Positions 12,415 to 24,990 of a stretch of DNA of 64,000 nt are shown here, piece after piece. Each line of letters opens with the position of its first letter. Position 1 is the first letter of the stretch. Location of the stretch: contig NC_084834.1 of NCBI RefSeq assembly GCF_033115175.1, positions 36,624,077 to 36,688,076 of the forward strand, written 5' to 3'. Source of the stretch: Lepus europaeus (taxonomy: Eukaryota > Chordata > Mammalia > Lagomorpha > Leporidae). Below the pieces are notes generated by a model. That model searched no databases, was not told the origin of the DNA, and saw only the letters and a program-made list of their open reading frames with translations. Made by a program: the position numbers and the translations under genes.

Positions 12415-13330
12415 CAAAATAGGTCAGAGAAGATGTTTCACAGAAAGTATGCTTGAGTTAAAATTTTTTAATGAATACAAGATAATGCAGTGGTTGGGGA
12501 GAGGAAAAAAAATTCCAGAGGGACTTTCCAGAGATCACAGCATATTTGATGAACTGTGCATAATTCAACCTACCTGATACCACTTGGCGAGACAGTGATG
12601 AGGAGACCCGAGGAGTTGAAAACTCAAGTTCAGATTAGGCTTTATGGATAGAAATAAAAGAAAGATCATAGAATGTGCAGCAAATAGCAAGAAATACTGT
12701 TCAATGGATAGAGGATGGTTAGAAGAATGAATGGACGGATGAGAAGGCTAAAGCTAAGAAGTATGAGCTTATCCTACAGATAGGCACAGCTCTGAAAAAA
12801 TTCAGTTAAGCAGAGTGATATGCAGATTTGCATTTAAGGAAATCACTTTGGGCTGGCGCCGTGGCTTAACAGGCTAATCCTCCGCCTTGCGGCGCCGGCA
12901 CACCAGGTTCTAGTCCCAGTCGGGGCGCCGGATTCTATCCCGGTTGCCCCTCTTCCAGGCCAGCTCTCTGCTGTGGCCCGGGAAGGCAGTGGAGGATGGC
13001 CCAAGTGCTTGGGCCCTGCACCCGCATGGGAGACCAGGAGAAGCACCTGGCTCCTGGCTTCGGATCAGCACAGTGCGCCAGCCACAGCACGCCGGCTGCG
13101 GCGGCCATTGGAGAGTGAACCAGCGGCAAAAAGGAAGACCTTTCTCTCTGTCTCTCTCTCTCACTGTCCACTCTGCCTGTAAAAAAAAAAAAAAAAGGAA
13201 ATCACTTTGGCAAATGTGCGGAAGCAAAGGCAGTGAGAATGCAAGGGATGCAATGAATTGAGATGGGTAGTAGAATCAAGAGCTTTTATATGGAGAGGTT
13301 TGATGAAAAAAGTACTTTTACTTTCAGGTG
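12415..13330 (+). repeat. ancient interspersed repeat, family not assigned (split by a SINE)
   Basis: The order 'ggttggggagaggaaa', 'ggctttatggatagaaat', 'aaggaaatcactttggcaaa', 'ggcagtgagaatgcaag' resembles a widespread old mammalian repeat that I cannot name with confidence. A young CSINE interrupts it at 12,851. Confidence 0.4.
12851..13194 (+). repeat. CSINE, young, perfect target duplication
   Basis: It is full length, from head 'ggctggcgccgtggcttaac' and B box 'ggttctagtcccagtc' through the CT tract to a pure A16 tail. The target duplication AAGGAAATCACTTTGG is perfect (16 bp) at 12,836-12,851 and 13,195-13,210. Confidence 0.95.
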
Positions 13331-15100
13331 TCTGCTTTAAGGTGACATTATTAACATGGCCTTGAAATTATAAAAGCAGAATGAGAAAAATAACTAACAA
13401 ATATTCTCTCCTTGAGTAAACTGGTCAAGAGATTGATGTTTTGTTTTTTGATTTACTGGCTTGCTTGTTATTTCTGCTGGTTTGATTCTGATTGTTTTGT
13501 TTTTGTTGTTTTAATTGGGCCACTCCTAGAGCCCCTGTGTACTTCCTGGAAGTCTGGTTCTAACAAGAATCCGGCCAAGTGAGAAACCAGAGAGCTCCAC
13601 CCTCACTATTTGATTGGGTACTTCATCCATGACCTTCTCCCAAGTGGTAGCTAATGACTCCACCTGCCTTCAGCAGGAATTCCGTGAAGTGAATTTAGCC
13701 AGAATCTCTTTACCTTGGTAATGTTTCTTTTTAGTGTCTTGAAGTCTATCCTACTCTTTGGCTATGAATTCCTCCTTCTAGGAATTCTTTCAGAGTTGTA
13801 GCTACTCTCTTTCCTAATACAAAACGTAGTTTTAGTAGCTTCCATTGAAAAAAGTGTTCCATACCATCATCATTAACAAGAATCATGAATAATTTTTTCA
13901 TTTACGAATCAAAAGAAGTGATAATTTTATCATGGAGAAGCTGATTTTTTTTTTTTAAGAAGCCAGAATTATTTTCAGATTTCTACCTTGGGATGATGTC
14001 ACTAACTTAATCTTCAAATTATAAACACATAGTGAGAAAAATACATGCAAGATCCAATCAGGTAACTATTAAATATCTCAGGAGGCATAGGAAGGAAAAA
14101 ACCATGTCATGCAGAGAAGAAAATTGGCTGTAAATCTTGAAAGAGGTTAGCACATTCATCAGATGTGAGAACTGGGTAATCCAGGGAGAGATTTCCAGAC
14201 CACCCCACCTGGACTACATTAATATCATAACTTGAGAGTTCAAACTGACAGGTAGTAACAAGAAAGCCAAAAATTCACCTTGCCCGTTGACAGCAAAAGA
14301 ATTCATATCCAGCCCAAATTGCCTTCTGATGTGTACCATGCATCAGCTGAGAAGTTAACCCCACAAATTGCTTGGGATTCTACCCCAAAACTGTAAGGAG
14401 ATGACATAATTATATTCTCAATCCCAGGAAGAGTTAAGTCTTGAAAGTATGAAATAATAAAACCTATAATAGTAATATTTTGTGTGAGAAAAACTATGCA
14501 TATGAGATATTTTAGCTTAAGAGGTTTTTCTCTTTGATTAATTTTATGATTCTAATATAAAACGTGTAAATTATAGTTGAAATAGACTTGTGACTTTAAA
14601 TTGAAATTTTACCAGGCATATAACGAATACTAGAACATTCCAAAGAATGTAAGATTCAGCATATGTATAACTTTAATTTACTATATTTATAAGAATTTAT
14701 CAACTACTTGGGAACATTTTAAAAGTGAGTCAAAATGAAGTACTTTTAAATAATCCAAATACAATAGATTTATAAATGTATTTTAAAATTTTCAAAAAAT
14801 TAAAATGACTGAAATAAATAGAAATTGATTAAAAGTTGCTTTAAATATAATCAGGGTACAGGATATAATGGTCTCCATTATTAAGAATACAAGAGAAAAG
14901 GCAATTTTGAAGTTAAATGATGAGGTGGCGAGGCAATATGTCTGTGGAAAATTATCAATAGACATTTTGAGATCTGGATTATATTCTAAATGTTTATTCT
15001 TATAAAAAGTCACACCAAGTGCCTATGACATCCACTGACCAAAATAGGCATGATCTCTATTAATGGCATACATGAAAAAAAATTTTGATAAGAGCAAAGG
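13331..15100. other. AT-rich intergenic, nothing recognised
   Basis: No feature I can name. A T-rich GTTTT-type simple stretch lies at about 13,437-13,520. Confidence 0.4.
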
Positions 15101-16390
15101 ATAGAATTAAAAAAGTGAAAAATGGCAGAGTGATGAGATATTATGTAGGTCAGACTGACGGGGGTTTTTATAAACAGCTGAAAATTATACAGAAATTTAA
15201 ATTATCAAAAACAGTCTTCCTGCAATCAGAAGACATGCATCATGTTCAGAGGGAAGGAGTAGGACAAGTGATGTATAGCAAAAATAAGCTCAGCGAATTT
15301 GAAGGAAACAAAAATGCACTCCAGGTGGTACCTAGTCAGGAAGGAGGGGCCCAGCAAAGGTCAGAGAATTTGAAAAAGTCCTATCTTAGAAGACAAGGTA
15401 AGGAGTTCGGGTTTTATTCTAAGCGTGGGTTTTTTTTTTGTTTGTTTTGTTTTTGTTTTTGTTTTTTTTTTTGCTTTTTTTGTTTGGTTGGTTTTTGTTT
15501 GTTTGTTTTTGACAGGCAGAGTTAGACAGTGAGAGAGAGAGAGAAACAGAGAGAAAGGTCTTCATTTTTCCGTTGGTTCACCCCACAAATGGCTGCCATG
15601 GCCGGCACACTATGGCTGGTGTGCTGCACCAATCCGAAGCCAGGAGCCAGGTGATTCCTCCTGGTCTCCCATGCAGGTGCAGGGCTCAAGCACTTGGACC
15701 ATCCTCCACTGCACTCCCGGGCCACAGCAGAGAGCTGGACTGGAAGAGGAGCAACAGGGACAGAATCCGGCGCCCCAACCGGGACTAGAACCCGGGGTGC
15801 CAGCGCTGCAGGTGGCGGATTAGCCTAGTGAGCAGCGGCGCTGGCCTATTCTAAGTGTTTTAATAAAATGTTAGAGTCTTGGTCTGAGGAGAAACATTCT
15901 GTTTTGATTTTAACAAAATCACTGCAAGAATGGGTAATAGATAAAACAAGAATGGAAGCAGAAAGACCAGGTACAGGATATTGAAGGTGTCTTGTTGAGA
16001 AGTCAGGGAGACTTGGACAGGGGAAATTCAGACAAATTTTATAGGTGAGGCAACAGAGCTTGATATGGAGTAGAGGGGTGAGGATAGAACTGGATGAATA
16101 GGGAAGATAAAGAGGATTAAAAATTAACTTCTAGATATTTGGCTTAAGGACATGGGCAATGTTGGTGCATCTGTGCTAACATGGGAAAGACATAGGGAGG
16201 AAAAGCTAAGGAGGTGGGGTAGAGTTCAATAGTCTTATTTTGTCCATGATTGTTTGAGTTATGTACTAGATGTCTAAGTAGAAATGTCTAATATCTGATT
16301 GGAAATATAACTTTGAAATTCAAGAAAGGGGTTAGGGCCAGAGATACAGATTTGGGTATAATTCTCATATATCACATATAATTAAATATA
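15101..16390 (+). repeat. ancient interspersed repeat, family not assigned (split by a SINE)
   Basis: 'gttttattctaag', 'gcaagaatgggtaatagata', 'acttctagatatttggctta', 'actagatgtctaagtagaaa' and 'ggggttagggccagagatac' run in the order of an old mammalian dispersed repeat. It is the same general type as the one at 12,415. The 146-codon frame at 15,085-15,525 lies in it and runs into the SINE, so I do not take it as a gene. Confidence 0.4.
15424..15846 (-). repeat. CSINE with long T/G-rich A-tail complement
   Basis: The tail complement at about 15,430-15,510 is a long T-run broken by G (TTTTGTTTG units). It is followed by 'gacaggcagagttagacag', the body and a head at 15,830-15,846. A 9-bp repeat TATTCTAAG at 15,415-15,423 and 15,847-15,855 is the likely target duplication. 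Confidence 0.9.
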
Positions 16391-18088
16391 GAAATGGTGT
16401 ATTTTCTTACTAAAAATAATACCTTGGAAAACAGTGAGTTATTTTCTCACAGGATGGGGAATAATAATATCAGTAGACTGTATGAGTTGCCATCAGAAGT
16501 CAGATAAAATCATGAGAAATATCTGTAATTCAGTTGATAGAGATACCTGTAATTATTTGTCAGAATACAAAAGTCCACCGAAGTCAAAGACATTTAAAGC
16601 TAAAGAGAAAAGATATTTGTATTCCTTAGGATTGATTATAAATAACCAACAAAAGGAAAAATCTAAGTTGAGTGATGATCAAGCTGAGTAGAACACACTA
16701 ACTTCTATGAGTTCAAAGAGAAGTTGGACAGTATGTATAATATGAACCCAGAGAATAAGACTGTGTGTCTATTTCAATTTCTAGAATTACTGACTGCCAA
16801 CTATAAATGAATTTCAACATATCTCCTTGTACTTACTGGAAAGAATCTACTTTCATGGCTAGAATCTCGGGTTGCATATAAACTTAGTTAACTACAATGG
16901 TAATTGCCTTCCTTAATGAGGATACGTCTTCCACTGGCATATTTATATCTGTAATTTATTTGAAATTATTGAACATACCCAATGTGATATAAATTGATGT
17001 TAGCTCATTTAAGTCTACAGCTAGGAGAAGCCAACTGCCTAAATCAGAAATTTATATTTCAGGTGTAGTTAGCTGGGATTTTATGCAAAAAGTTACCCTC
17101 TTGGGACAGCTAATATAAGCACTTCTATGTTTAGCCCTTAGCATTAGTTCAGGCTTTGATAATTCACATCATGCATGTAAGAAGCAAGTTTCCCATTAGA
17201 AATAATTAGAAGTATTTGGGGAAAGTTTAAACATTATTTGGAATATTGTTTAGATGTTGGAAACTTGTGAAGATATTCCTTCCCATTTGGATTAATGAAA
17301 ATCTAGAACACAGTGACCTGTAAATTTAAACACAGTCCCCTAGGCTGTAGCCCTAAATGATCTTATGCCCTGCTGCTGGTTCTGGGAATTCTTAGCTGTG
17401 TGTCTCCAACACGTGGTTAGCCAGTCTTGACAGAAGAATAGTGTTGTAATTACCCTATGTCCATCTTTCATATGAGAGACTGTTGAGCATAGAAATGAAG
17501 AGAAAGCTGTAGTTTCAGCAGACTCACAGAACAAGTGACATTACTGCAATGAGATCCCTCACTTATGGCGGGTAAACCTAGTCTGATGCTTGTTTGCTTT
17601 ATTTCATAGCTGTGAGGAGTCACATTCCTCTATTTATCTAAGTGGCAAAAAATGTTAACCAAAAAATAACAAATTGGCTTTGGCCAGTTCACAAAGCCAG
17701 GAAGACAAAAAGTTAGAAGAATGCAAGAGAATCACTGTGTCATAAAAGGAACATGTGCATATTTGGTAATAAATGTGGTTGGAATGATTAGGAAAATTCA
17801 ATCTATTGGACTGACTGGTTAAAATCCATAACTGAATAATTTAGATTTTAGGATACAACATTATGGTATTGGAACACTGACAATGCCTTGAGTTTCCCCA
17901 ACTGTTAAAGTTTAATTTGTTATATTATATATATTTAGTACTTAGAAATATGTATCCCTTAAAGTCAGATTACTAAAACAGTTAAAAAATAAAATCAAAG
18001 AGATTATATTTATAATTGTGGCTTAAAATATCTAAAAGTATTTAAGCTTATAAACAGAAAAAAGCATCTCTTAAGATTGTTACAGTTT
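16391..18088. other. AT-rich intergenic, nothing recognised
   Basis: No gene, RNA or repeat that I can name. Confidence 0.4.
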
Positions 18089-18433
18089 GATTTTTTTTTA
18101 AATTTATTTATTTATTTGAAAGTCAGAGTTACACAGAGAGTAGAGGCAGAGAGAGAGAGAGAGAGAGAGAGGTCTTCCATCTGATGGCTCACTTTCCAAC
18201 TGGCCACAACAGCTGGAGCTACGCTGATCCGAAGCCAGGAGCCAGGAGCCTCCTCCGGGACCCCCATGCGGGTGCAGGGACCCAAGGACCTGGGCCACCC
18301 TCCACTGCTTTCCCAGGCCATAGCAGAGAGCTGGATTGGAAGTAGAGTAGACAGGCCCTGAATCAGTGCCCATAATAGGATGCTGGCACTGCAGGTCAGG
18401 GCATTAACCCACTGTGCCACAGCGCTGGCCCCA
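18089..18433 (-). repeat. CSINE, full length
   Basis: The tail complement 'aaatttatttatttatttga' is followed by a GA tract (about 18,149-18,170), the body, and a head ending 'ccacagcgctggcccc'. Flanks 'cagtttgat' and 'caatttgat' are a probable decayed target duplication. Confidence 0.88.
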
Positions 18434-19184
18434 CAATTTGATATTCTTATAAAAAGAATGTAGATTTGCAAGCTGAACTATGAGGAACATAAGGCATTAT
18501 GGTAACTCCAGTATATTAAATATTATATATTTAATACAAGAAATAAGCCCTTAATAATTACTTCCGTGAAAAAAAAACAGCAAACAAATTTCAAACTCAG
18601 ATTAGCAGATAACTCTATTTGAAAATCAAAGTAGTATTTAAGGAACTCACAGGCACAGATTTCAATTAATTCTAGTTTTAAATGATTTTAGAAATCATTC
18701 TTCACCAAATGGAAGCAGATAAATTAAACATAGATTTCAGCTGTCAGCTACTAGCATGGCTAATGTGGTGAGAGGAAAATCCGAAGGCTGTGATGTGGTG
18801 ATCAAGGGAAAGAGGGTCCAGGGGAAACACAGGAGCCATCTGTGTAAACTACTGAGGAGAGGTCGGGACAACAGGGAGCTGATCCTTGGATGTAGCAGTG
18901 TGCAGGGCGCTGGTAGCCACCATGAGGGCAGTCTCTGAGTGAGTGGCTGGGCTGGGCAGGGTAGAAGGCAGTTGGCAGCAAAGAAGAATGGACGGGAGTG
19001 CATCTGCACAGACCTAACTTCTTCTTTGTGACCTTTTCTCCTTCTGCTGAAAGCTGCTCATATTTCATGAAGTCCCACCAACGATTTCTTCCACAGCCTC
19101 CAAAGTTTACTCTGCAGGACTGAGGAGCCCTCCAGAAATTCTGTTCTTCCTCTTCTGGTGGTGGGTGGGCGGCTTTCTTTATTC
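18434..19184. other. intergenic, with an unexplained GC-richer patch
   Basis: The patch at 18,740-19,180 is more GC-rich than its surroundings and has a 145-codon minus-strand frame. I do not recognise the product and see no splice sites or poly(A) tail to support a gene or retrocopy. Confidence 0.3.
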
Positions 19185-19384
19185 TCCCAAACCCTGCAGC
19201 AGAAAATGGTCCAAGAACTTGTGCCCCTGCCACCCACATGGGAGACCCAGATGGAGTTCTAGCCTCTTGTCTTCAGCCAGGTCCAGCCCTGACCACTGAA
19301 GCCATTTGGGGTTTGAACCAGCTAATGAAAGATCTCTCCCCGTCTCTCTGTAACTCTGCCTTTCAAGTAAATAAATAAATTATA
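19185..19384 (+). repeat. CSINE 3' half
   Basis: It begins inside the body ('ccctgcagcagaaaatggtc') and continues to 'ctgcctttcaagtaaataaa'. A TATA-rich simple stretch (about 19,380-19,432) follows directly. The head is missing. Confidence 0.78.
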
Positions 19385-22300
19385 TATGTAATAAATTATA
19401 TATGTAAATATATATTATATAAATATATATTTAAAAACAGTATACAGGCAGTAACTCTATGATATACTTTGTTAATAAAGCAGTGGGTTCAATGGGTACA
19501 ATGATGTCTGTAAATATGTTGAAATGTAAATGAAAGTCACCATAATCTTACACTTTGACAGAGAATAAAAAAACAACAGTTTACAGAGGAGTCAAAATTC
19601 TCTAAAGACCAGCACAAATAAGTGTTATGTTAAAACGAAAGCTAGGTAAATAACAAATGCCCATGGAGGAAAAATATCTGGTTTATCATTAAGTGCTACA
19701 GGATTCAATATATACTCAACGTTATATGCACATGCATTTATTTGAACTGCATATGATTATACTATTACCTAGGAATGGCTAGTTTAGTTGCTAATACATT
19801 CTTCCTAATGATGATGAGCCATCAGTTGGAATGACTTTCTGCTGTTGTAGAAGCTGATGGTCTAAGTGGTTTTATCTAAACTCAGAATATTCTCACTTCT
19901 GTTCTATTTCAACAAAAACTATGGCAATATCAGAAGCCTCCAACTAAAAGCGTACCCCTGAGTCAGAAAAGACCATCTACAATTAAGATCAACTGGTCCT
20001 TGTGACCCTATGTAGACTCATGTCACACATTTTAATCCATTGCATTTCCTCCCTGTCCTGTTCTCTATGATCCTCCTGTGATCTTTTGGTCTCTGTTATG
20101 CCTCCAGCTTTCATGAGAAAGACAGGAAGTGAGCACTCCTGGCAGGCAGCGCGTAGCAGAGTTTCTCACGTATTTCAGCCTGGATCACTAGGGTTCTGTG
20201 TTGGATTAAAGCAAAATCCCAAATAACTTTTTCTCTGTATATATATTTAATTCAATGAAGGGTAGTTATTTTAGAGATGAAATTTGATATTCTTTTGAAT
20301 ATTTGACAACAACAATGCTTTGTTAACTCAATAGAGCATAGTGAATATTTTGAATCCAATAATCACTTTCAAATATCTTAAGGACCAACAGAACCTAATC
20401 ATCCTGGCTATGTCAGTTAATGTTTTAGTAAATACTCAATGTTGTCCCACAGAGGACATAAGGAAATGTTATCTGCCAGTGTTTTTATTTTTTAAAGCCC
20501 CCAATTTAAAAAGCTAATTCCAACACTTCTTTATATTATTTCCAAACCACTCATTTGTAGGACAAATAAGACCTTAATGAGAAATATTTTTGGAGTGCCA
20601 GTTTGGTAGGGTAGACATTCAGGATGTTCAAAGGTTAACCAAAACAACAACCACACACACACAAAAAAGATGCCTGTCTTTACCCCCTGAGAGCTTCACA
20701 TTTCTAAAACACATTGACAAGCATACATAAAACAAAAAAGGAGATTTCAAGGGAGAAGGACATTTTGTCATGTTGAAAGACAAAGAAGATCAAACATTTT
20801 CTTTAGACACAAATTCAAAGCTGGGTTGAGAGGCCTAGGTGGTATTCCAGATTGAAATTCATAGAAAAAATATTTTCTTTAAACTTCTCTTTTATCCAAC
20901 AAAAAGTTTCCAGGCAAATAAAGCTTCAATAATTCTAGTCCTTTTTTTTTTTATTATGATTGTCTCACAGCATTAAGGATGACATCTCTTTTTAAAAATA
21001 GAGATAGCATCAGCTAAGTAAGATAATTTGACAAATGTATATTACACATTAATGGGTTTGGACAGCACTTGGCATTAGATACTTAAAGGTTATGTGAACC
21101 CTACATTCATTATGTTTTCTTCTTTTGAAGGCTAAGAAAAACTTGCATCAAGGCAATAAAACATGCTTTATCTTAAATATGTGTGATAAGCAATTTCTGA
21201 CATATAGAAGATTACATACACACACACACACACACAGTACAGTTACGGAAATGTTGTACAGGTATGTAGATCTCATACTTCAGCAATGTGTGTGTTTCTG
21301 TCCTGAATTTTATAATTGTTATTCTATTATACAAAAATCATTTCCTCATATTAACCTTGTACAAATTAGTTGTGCTGTACAGTTGTACCAGCTGTTTAAG
21401 GAGTCTGTTGCTATTGTTACTCTGACTTTCATTCCTGTGTGTAGCTCATAGGTTTTGCTCAAAAGGAGCTACGCCCTTTCAACCGGTTCGTTCCATGGAT
21501 TTGTGGGAATCCACAGCTGCATTCTCAGGGCTGTGCAAGACCTTAGATGTGATGCACAAACACCAAGTATTCTCTCTGTTTAGACTTTTTTATATTAACT
21601 TGGGTATAAAATACTCAGCATACATCAAGTCCAGGGAAGTTGGACTGAAATGACATCTCACTTTCTCCAGTCTTTAGAATTAATTTGTTCAGAGGCTTCA
21701 TTAATGACTCAGTCCTCATTGGTCTTCTTTACAGAAAGCCCAGAGGCAACATTGAAAAGAGAGCTCCAGAGACCAATTTAACAGCCATGATGACAGCCAA
21801 TAACAGGGATTTAGCATCTTTGGTTTTAATTGCAGTCTAGTGACAGTATCCCAGAGAGCATAGAATTTCATGTTTCACGAGTCAGTTTTAAATTTCTTCA
21901 TTAATGTAAACACCATCAGACACGAGCCAAGAACCGTAAACCAAAACCAACCAAACAAAAATGCACAATTACATTTATATAAAATTCTGGAAAATACAAA
22001 TTATGGTAACAAAAATTTATAGCAGCAAACTATAACCATTTTGCTTGGGTCCAGATCGGTGGTTGCTTGGGTCCAGAAAGAGGGGTACGGGGTAGGAAAA
22101 GTAGAGGCTGGAGAGTAGAATAACAAAGGCAACTTCTGAAAGAGGTGGATCTATTGATCGTGATATTTTCACAGACATACGCATATGTCACAGCTTCTGA
22201 AGTTGTACATTTTTAATGTATGTCTATTATATGTCAATGTGCCTCTGTATACAGCCATTTTATAAAAAAGAGTGAAGGTCAAGGATAGTATCAGTAGACA

Positions 22301-22614
22301 ACAGAGGCTAAACGAAGCTACTGTAACTGAGCTGCCTAGAAGGCACATACACACAAGCACACACAGATATTTAAAGTTCAAACCATCACTCTTTTTGAAA
22401 TTCACCAGAAACACACTACACATGTGTTAAGGTGACAGGTGCATGTTTAGCAATGTGAAATGTACCATCTTAAGTTTAAAACACTACACGCACACCCATA
22501 GAGAGAATAGCATGGTTTCAGCTGACTCTCCAGTAAGTTTTGGTCTTCTGCCATGTCAAGGTTTAACTATGAGCAATGATACACTATGCCTCAAAAAAGC
22601 ATTCAAGAATTAAG
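19385..22614. other. intergenic; simple repeats only
   Basis: The stretch holds a TA-rich run at 19,380-19,432 and a CA microsatellite at about 21,216-21,236. I recognise no gene or dispersed repeat in the remainder. Confidence 0.4.
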
Positions 22615-22949
22615 ATACAGGGACTGTGTTGTGGTGCAGCATAGTTAGCCACTGCTTTCCAGCATCCCACATGAGCACTAGTTGGAGTTCTAGCTGTTCC
22701 ACTTGTGATCCAGCTCCCTGATAACAAGGCTGGCAAGGCAGAAGAAGATGGCCAAAGTGCTTGGGCGTCTGCCACCCAAGTGGGAGACCCAGATGGATTT
22801 CCAGGCTCCTGGTTTCAGCCTGGCCCAGCCCCAGCAATTGTGGCCATTTGGGGAATGAACCAGTGGATGAATGCTGTCTGTTTGTCTCTCTCTTTCTATC
22901 TCTCTTTCTCTAACTCTGCCTTTTAAATAAATGAATAAATAAATCTTTA
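22615..22949 (+). repeat. CSINE, older copy
   Basis: It has a diverged head ('agggactgtgttgtggtgca'), a full body and the tail 'aaatgaataaataaatcttt'. A younger SINE sits directly in its tail. Confidence 0.85.
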
Positions 22950-23320
22950 GGCCGGCGCCATGGCTCAACAGGCTAATCCTCCGCCTTGCGGCGCCGGCAC
23001 ACCGGGTTCTAGTCCCGGTCGGGGCACTGATCCTGTCCCGGTTGCCCCTCTTCCAGGCCAGCTCTCTGCTGTGGCCAGGGAGTGCAGTGGAGGATGGCCC
23101 AAGTGCTTGGGCCCTGCACCCCATGGGAGACCAGGAGAAGCACCTGGCTCCTGCCATCGGAACAGCGCGGTGCGCCGGCCGCAGCGCGCTACCGCGGCGG
23201 CCATTGGAGGGTGAACCAACGGCAAAAGGAAGACCTTTCTCTCTGTCTCTCTCTCACTGTCCACTCTGCCTGTCAAAAATAAAAAATAAATAAATAAATA
23301 AATAAATCTTTAAAAAAAAA
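22950..23320 (+). repeat. CSINE, young subfamily, inserted in the tail of another CSINE
   Basis: Head 'gccggcgccatggctcaaca'. The body carries a GC-rich segment, 'gcgcggtgcgccggccgcag' followed by 'cgcgctaccgcggcggcc', shared almost exactly with the copy at 51,205. The words 'aataaataaatctttag' before and 'aataaataaatctttaa' after it look like a target duplication of the host SINE's tail. Confidence 0.93.
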
Positions 23321-23964
23321 GAATTCAGATGCACAAGTCTCATTTATTTAATCAAAATAGCCTTATAAGATATTAACCCCCTCCTTATAGATCAGTAAAT
23401 TTAGGAAAAGAAGTTAATATTTAAGAGTGATAAACCCAGGATTTGAAGCAATATTTGATATGCTAAAAAAAAATGAATCAGTGAAATTTTTCAAATATGC
23501 CAGTAATTTCATACTGAAAATACCTGTTACTCTTCTGAAATCGGCTTGGAACATGATTAAATTATCCTGAAGGTGCTGAGAGAGCTTTTGAACATCCTCT
23601 TTCCAAATTCCACACCTATCTTCAAAAGATCATAAATCTTGATTCTTTGAATATTTTTAATATCTAGGAAAGCTAAGAAGCATGGGGAGTAGCGACACAA
23701 AATTAAAATAGTGATTTCAATTTTGAACCTAAATGATGGCAATGTCTACAAAATCCTAATTGCTCCTAGAGAAAATACAAGTAACACAAATACCATTGAC
23801 AAACATATATACTTGTAATCCTCATGCTAGTTTTCTGTATATTAAAATGTTTCAATAGTTTAGCCCCATGCATATGGAACAAATCCTTCACTGTATAGAT
23901 TTTCTTTAAGCTATCTTCCCACAGTTACTCGTTTTTATTTCTGTGTTTCTAAATTCTATATACT
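23321..23964. other. intergenic, nothing recognised
   Basis: No feature I can support. Confidence 0.45.
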
Positions 23965-24293
23965 TTTTTAAAAGATTTTTTTAAAGGGAGAGTGACAGAG
24001 AAGGGGGGGGGGGGAGAGAGAGAGAGAGAGAGAGGAAATCTTCCATCACCTGGTTCAATGCCTGCAACAGCTGGACTGCCCCTGGCTGAAACCCATAGCA
24101 AGACTTTAGACCAGGTCTCCCACATGTGTGGCTGGGGCTCAAGCACTAGAGCCCTCTTACGCTGCCTTCCCTCGTGGCTCAGTAGGGAGCTGGATCAGAA
24201 GCAGAGCAACCAGGACTCGAACCAGCATTCTGACAGGGGATGCAGGCACTGCAAGCAGCAGCTTGAGCTGCTGTGCCACAATGCTTGTCCCTG
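23965..24293 (-). repeat. CSINE with G12 tract
   Basis: The tail and CT-tract complement include a run of 12 G (24,003-24,014) followed by (AG)n. The body is diverged, and the head ends near 'ctgtgccacaatgcttgtcc'. Confidence 0.82.
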
Positions 24294-24574
24294 CACTTTT
24301 CTTAAGCATACATTCAGCGTGGTGTTAGTAACTGCTACCTGCGTTAGCCCAGTTTCCTCAGAAAATACATTTGGGTATAGCATGATCCCAGAGAAGGAGT
24401 GAGTGTTGACAGGTTCCTGAGGGGCTGGTCTTGGGACAAACTGATTTCTGGGCTTCACAGGTATTTGATGAGCGCACATGAAGGGAGAAGGAAGGACACA
24501 GATTTCTCCACTTGTTCCTGTCTCTCAGTCAGAGGCCACTCCCACAAGGGTTTAATTCCTCACACCGCTTTGCT

Positions 24575-24990
24575 CAAAAGTAACTCTGACAGAGTTTGTG
24601 GATTCAAAGCCTTCCATAGCCTAGGCAGCTCATGCCAAGAGCCTCAGGTGGTCAGTGTCCTCATACATAACAGTGTTGTTAAATTAACAATAGGAGTCAC
24701 TGTGCACTAACTCCCCATGCAGGACTTGTGTCCTCAATGAGTGATAGCATGAGAATTAACTGTAACTCTTTTTCTCAGTTTTGTGAGTGTGTGCAAATTG
24801 TTGAAATCTTTACTTAGTATAAAGTTGGTCTTCTGTGTACAAAGTTAATTGAAAATGAATCTTAATGGAGAATAGGACTGGGAAGGGGAGAGGGAGGAGG
24901 AGGGGTGAGAGTATGGGTATGATGGGAAGAATAACTACATTCCTAAAGTTGTACTTATAAAATCTGTATTCCTTAAATAAAAGGTTTCTT
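24575..24990 (+). mobile_element. L1 3' UTR, 5'-truncated
   Basis: 'tgttgaaatctttacttag', 'gttaattgaaaatgaatctt', a GGGAGGAGG-rich purine tract, and 'cttaaataaaaggtttc' at the end match the L1 3' UTRs at 58,130 and 59,000 in this window. The upstream part, with 'aataggagtcactgtgcact', matches 57,800-57,820. No ORF2 is left. Confidence 0.8.

Noticed and set aside
15085-15525. 146-codon plus-strand frame
   Set aside because: It runs from an old dispersed repeat into the T/G-rich tail complement of a SINE. The last third is low-complexity F/C, and I see no domain.
21213-21237. CRISPR-like or other ordered repeat array
   Set aside because: It is a plain CA microsatellite. Nothing in the window has spaced direct repeats with unique spacers.
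22690-23276. Several 100-155 codon frames with 'AWKRGNRDRI' or 'ALGPSSTALPGHSREL' words
   Set aside because: The same words recur at every CSINE in the window. They are SINE translations.
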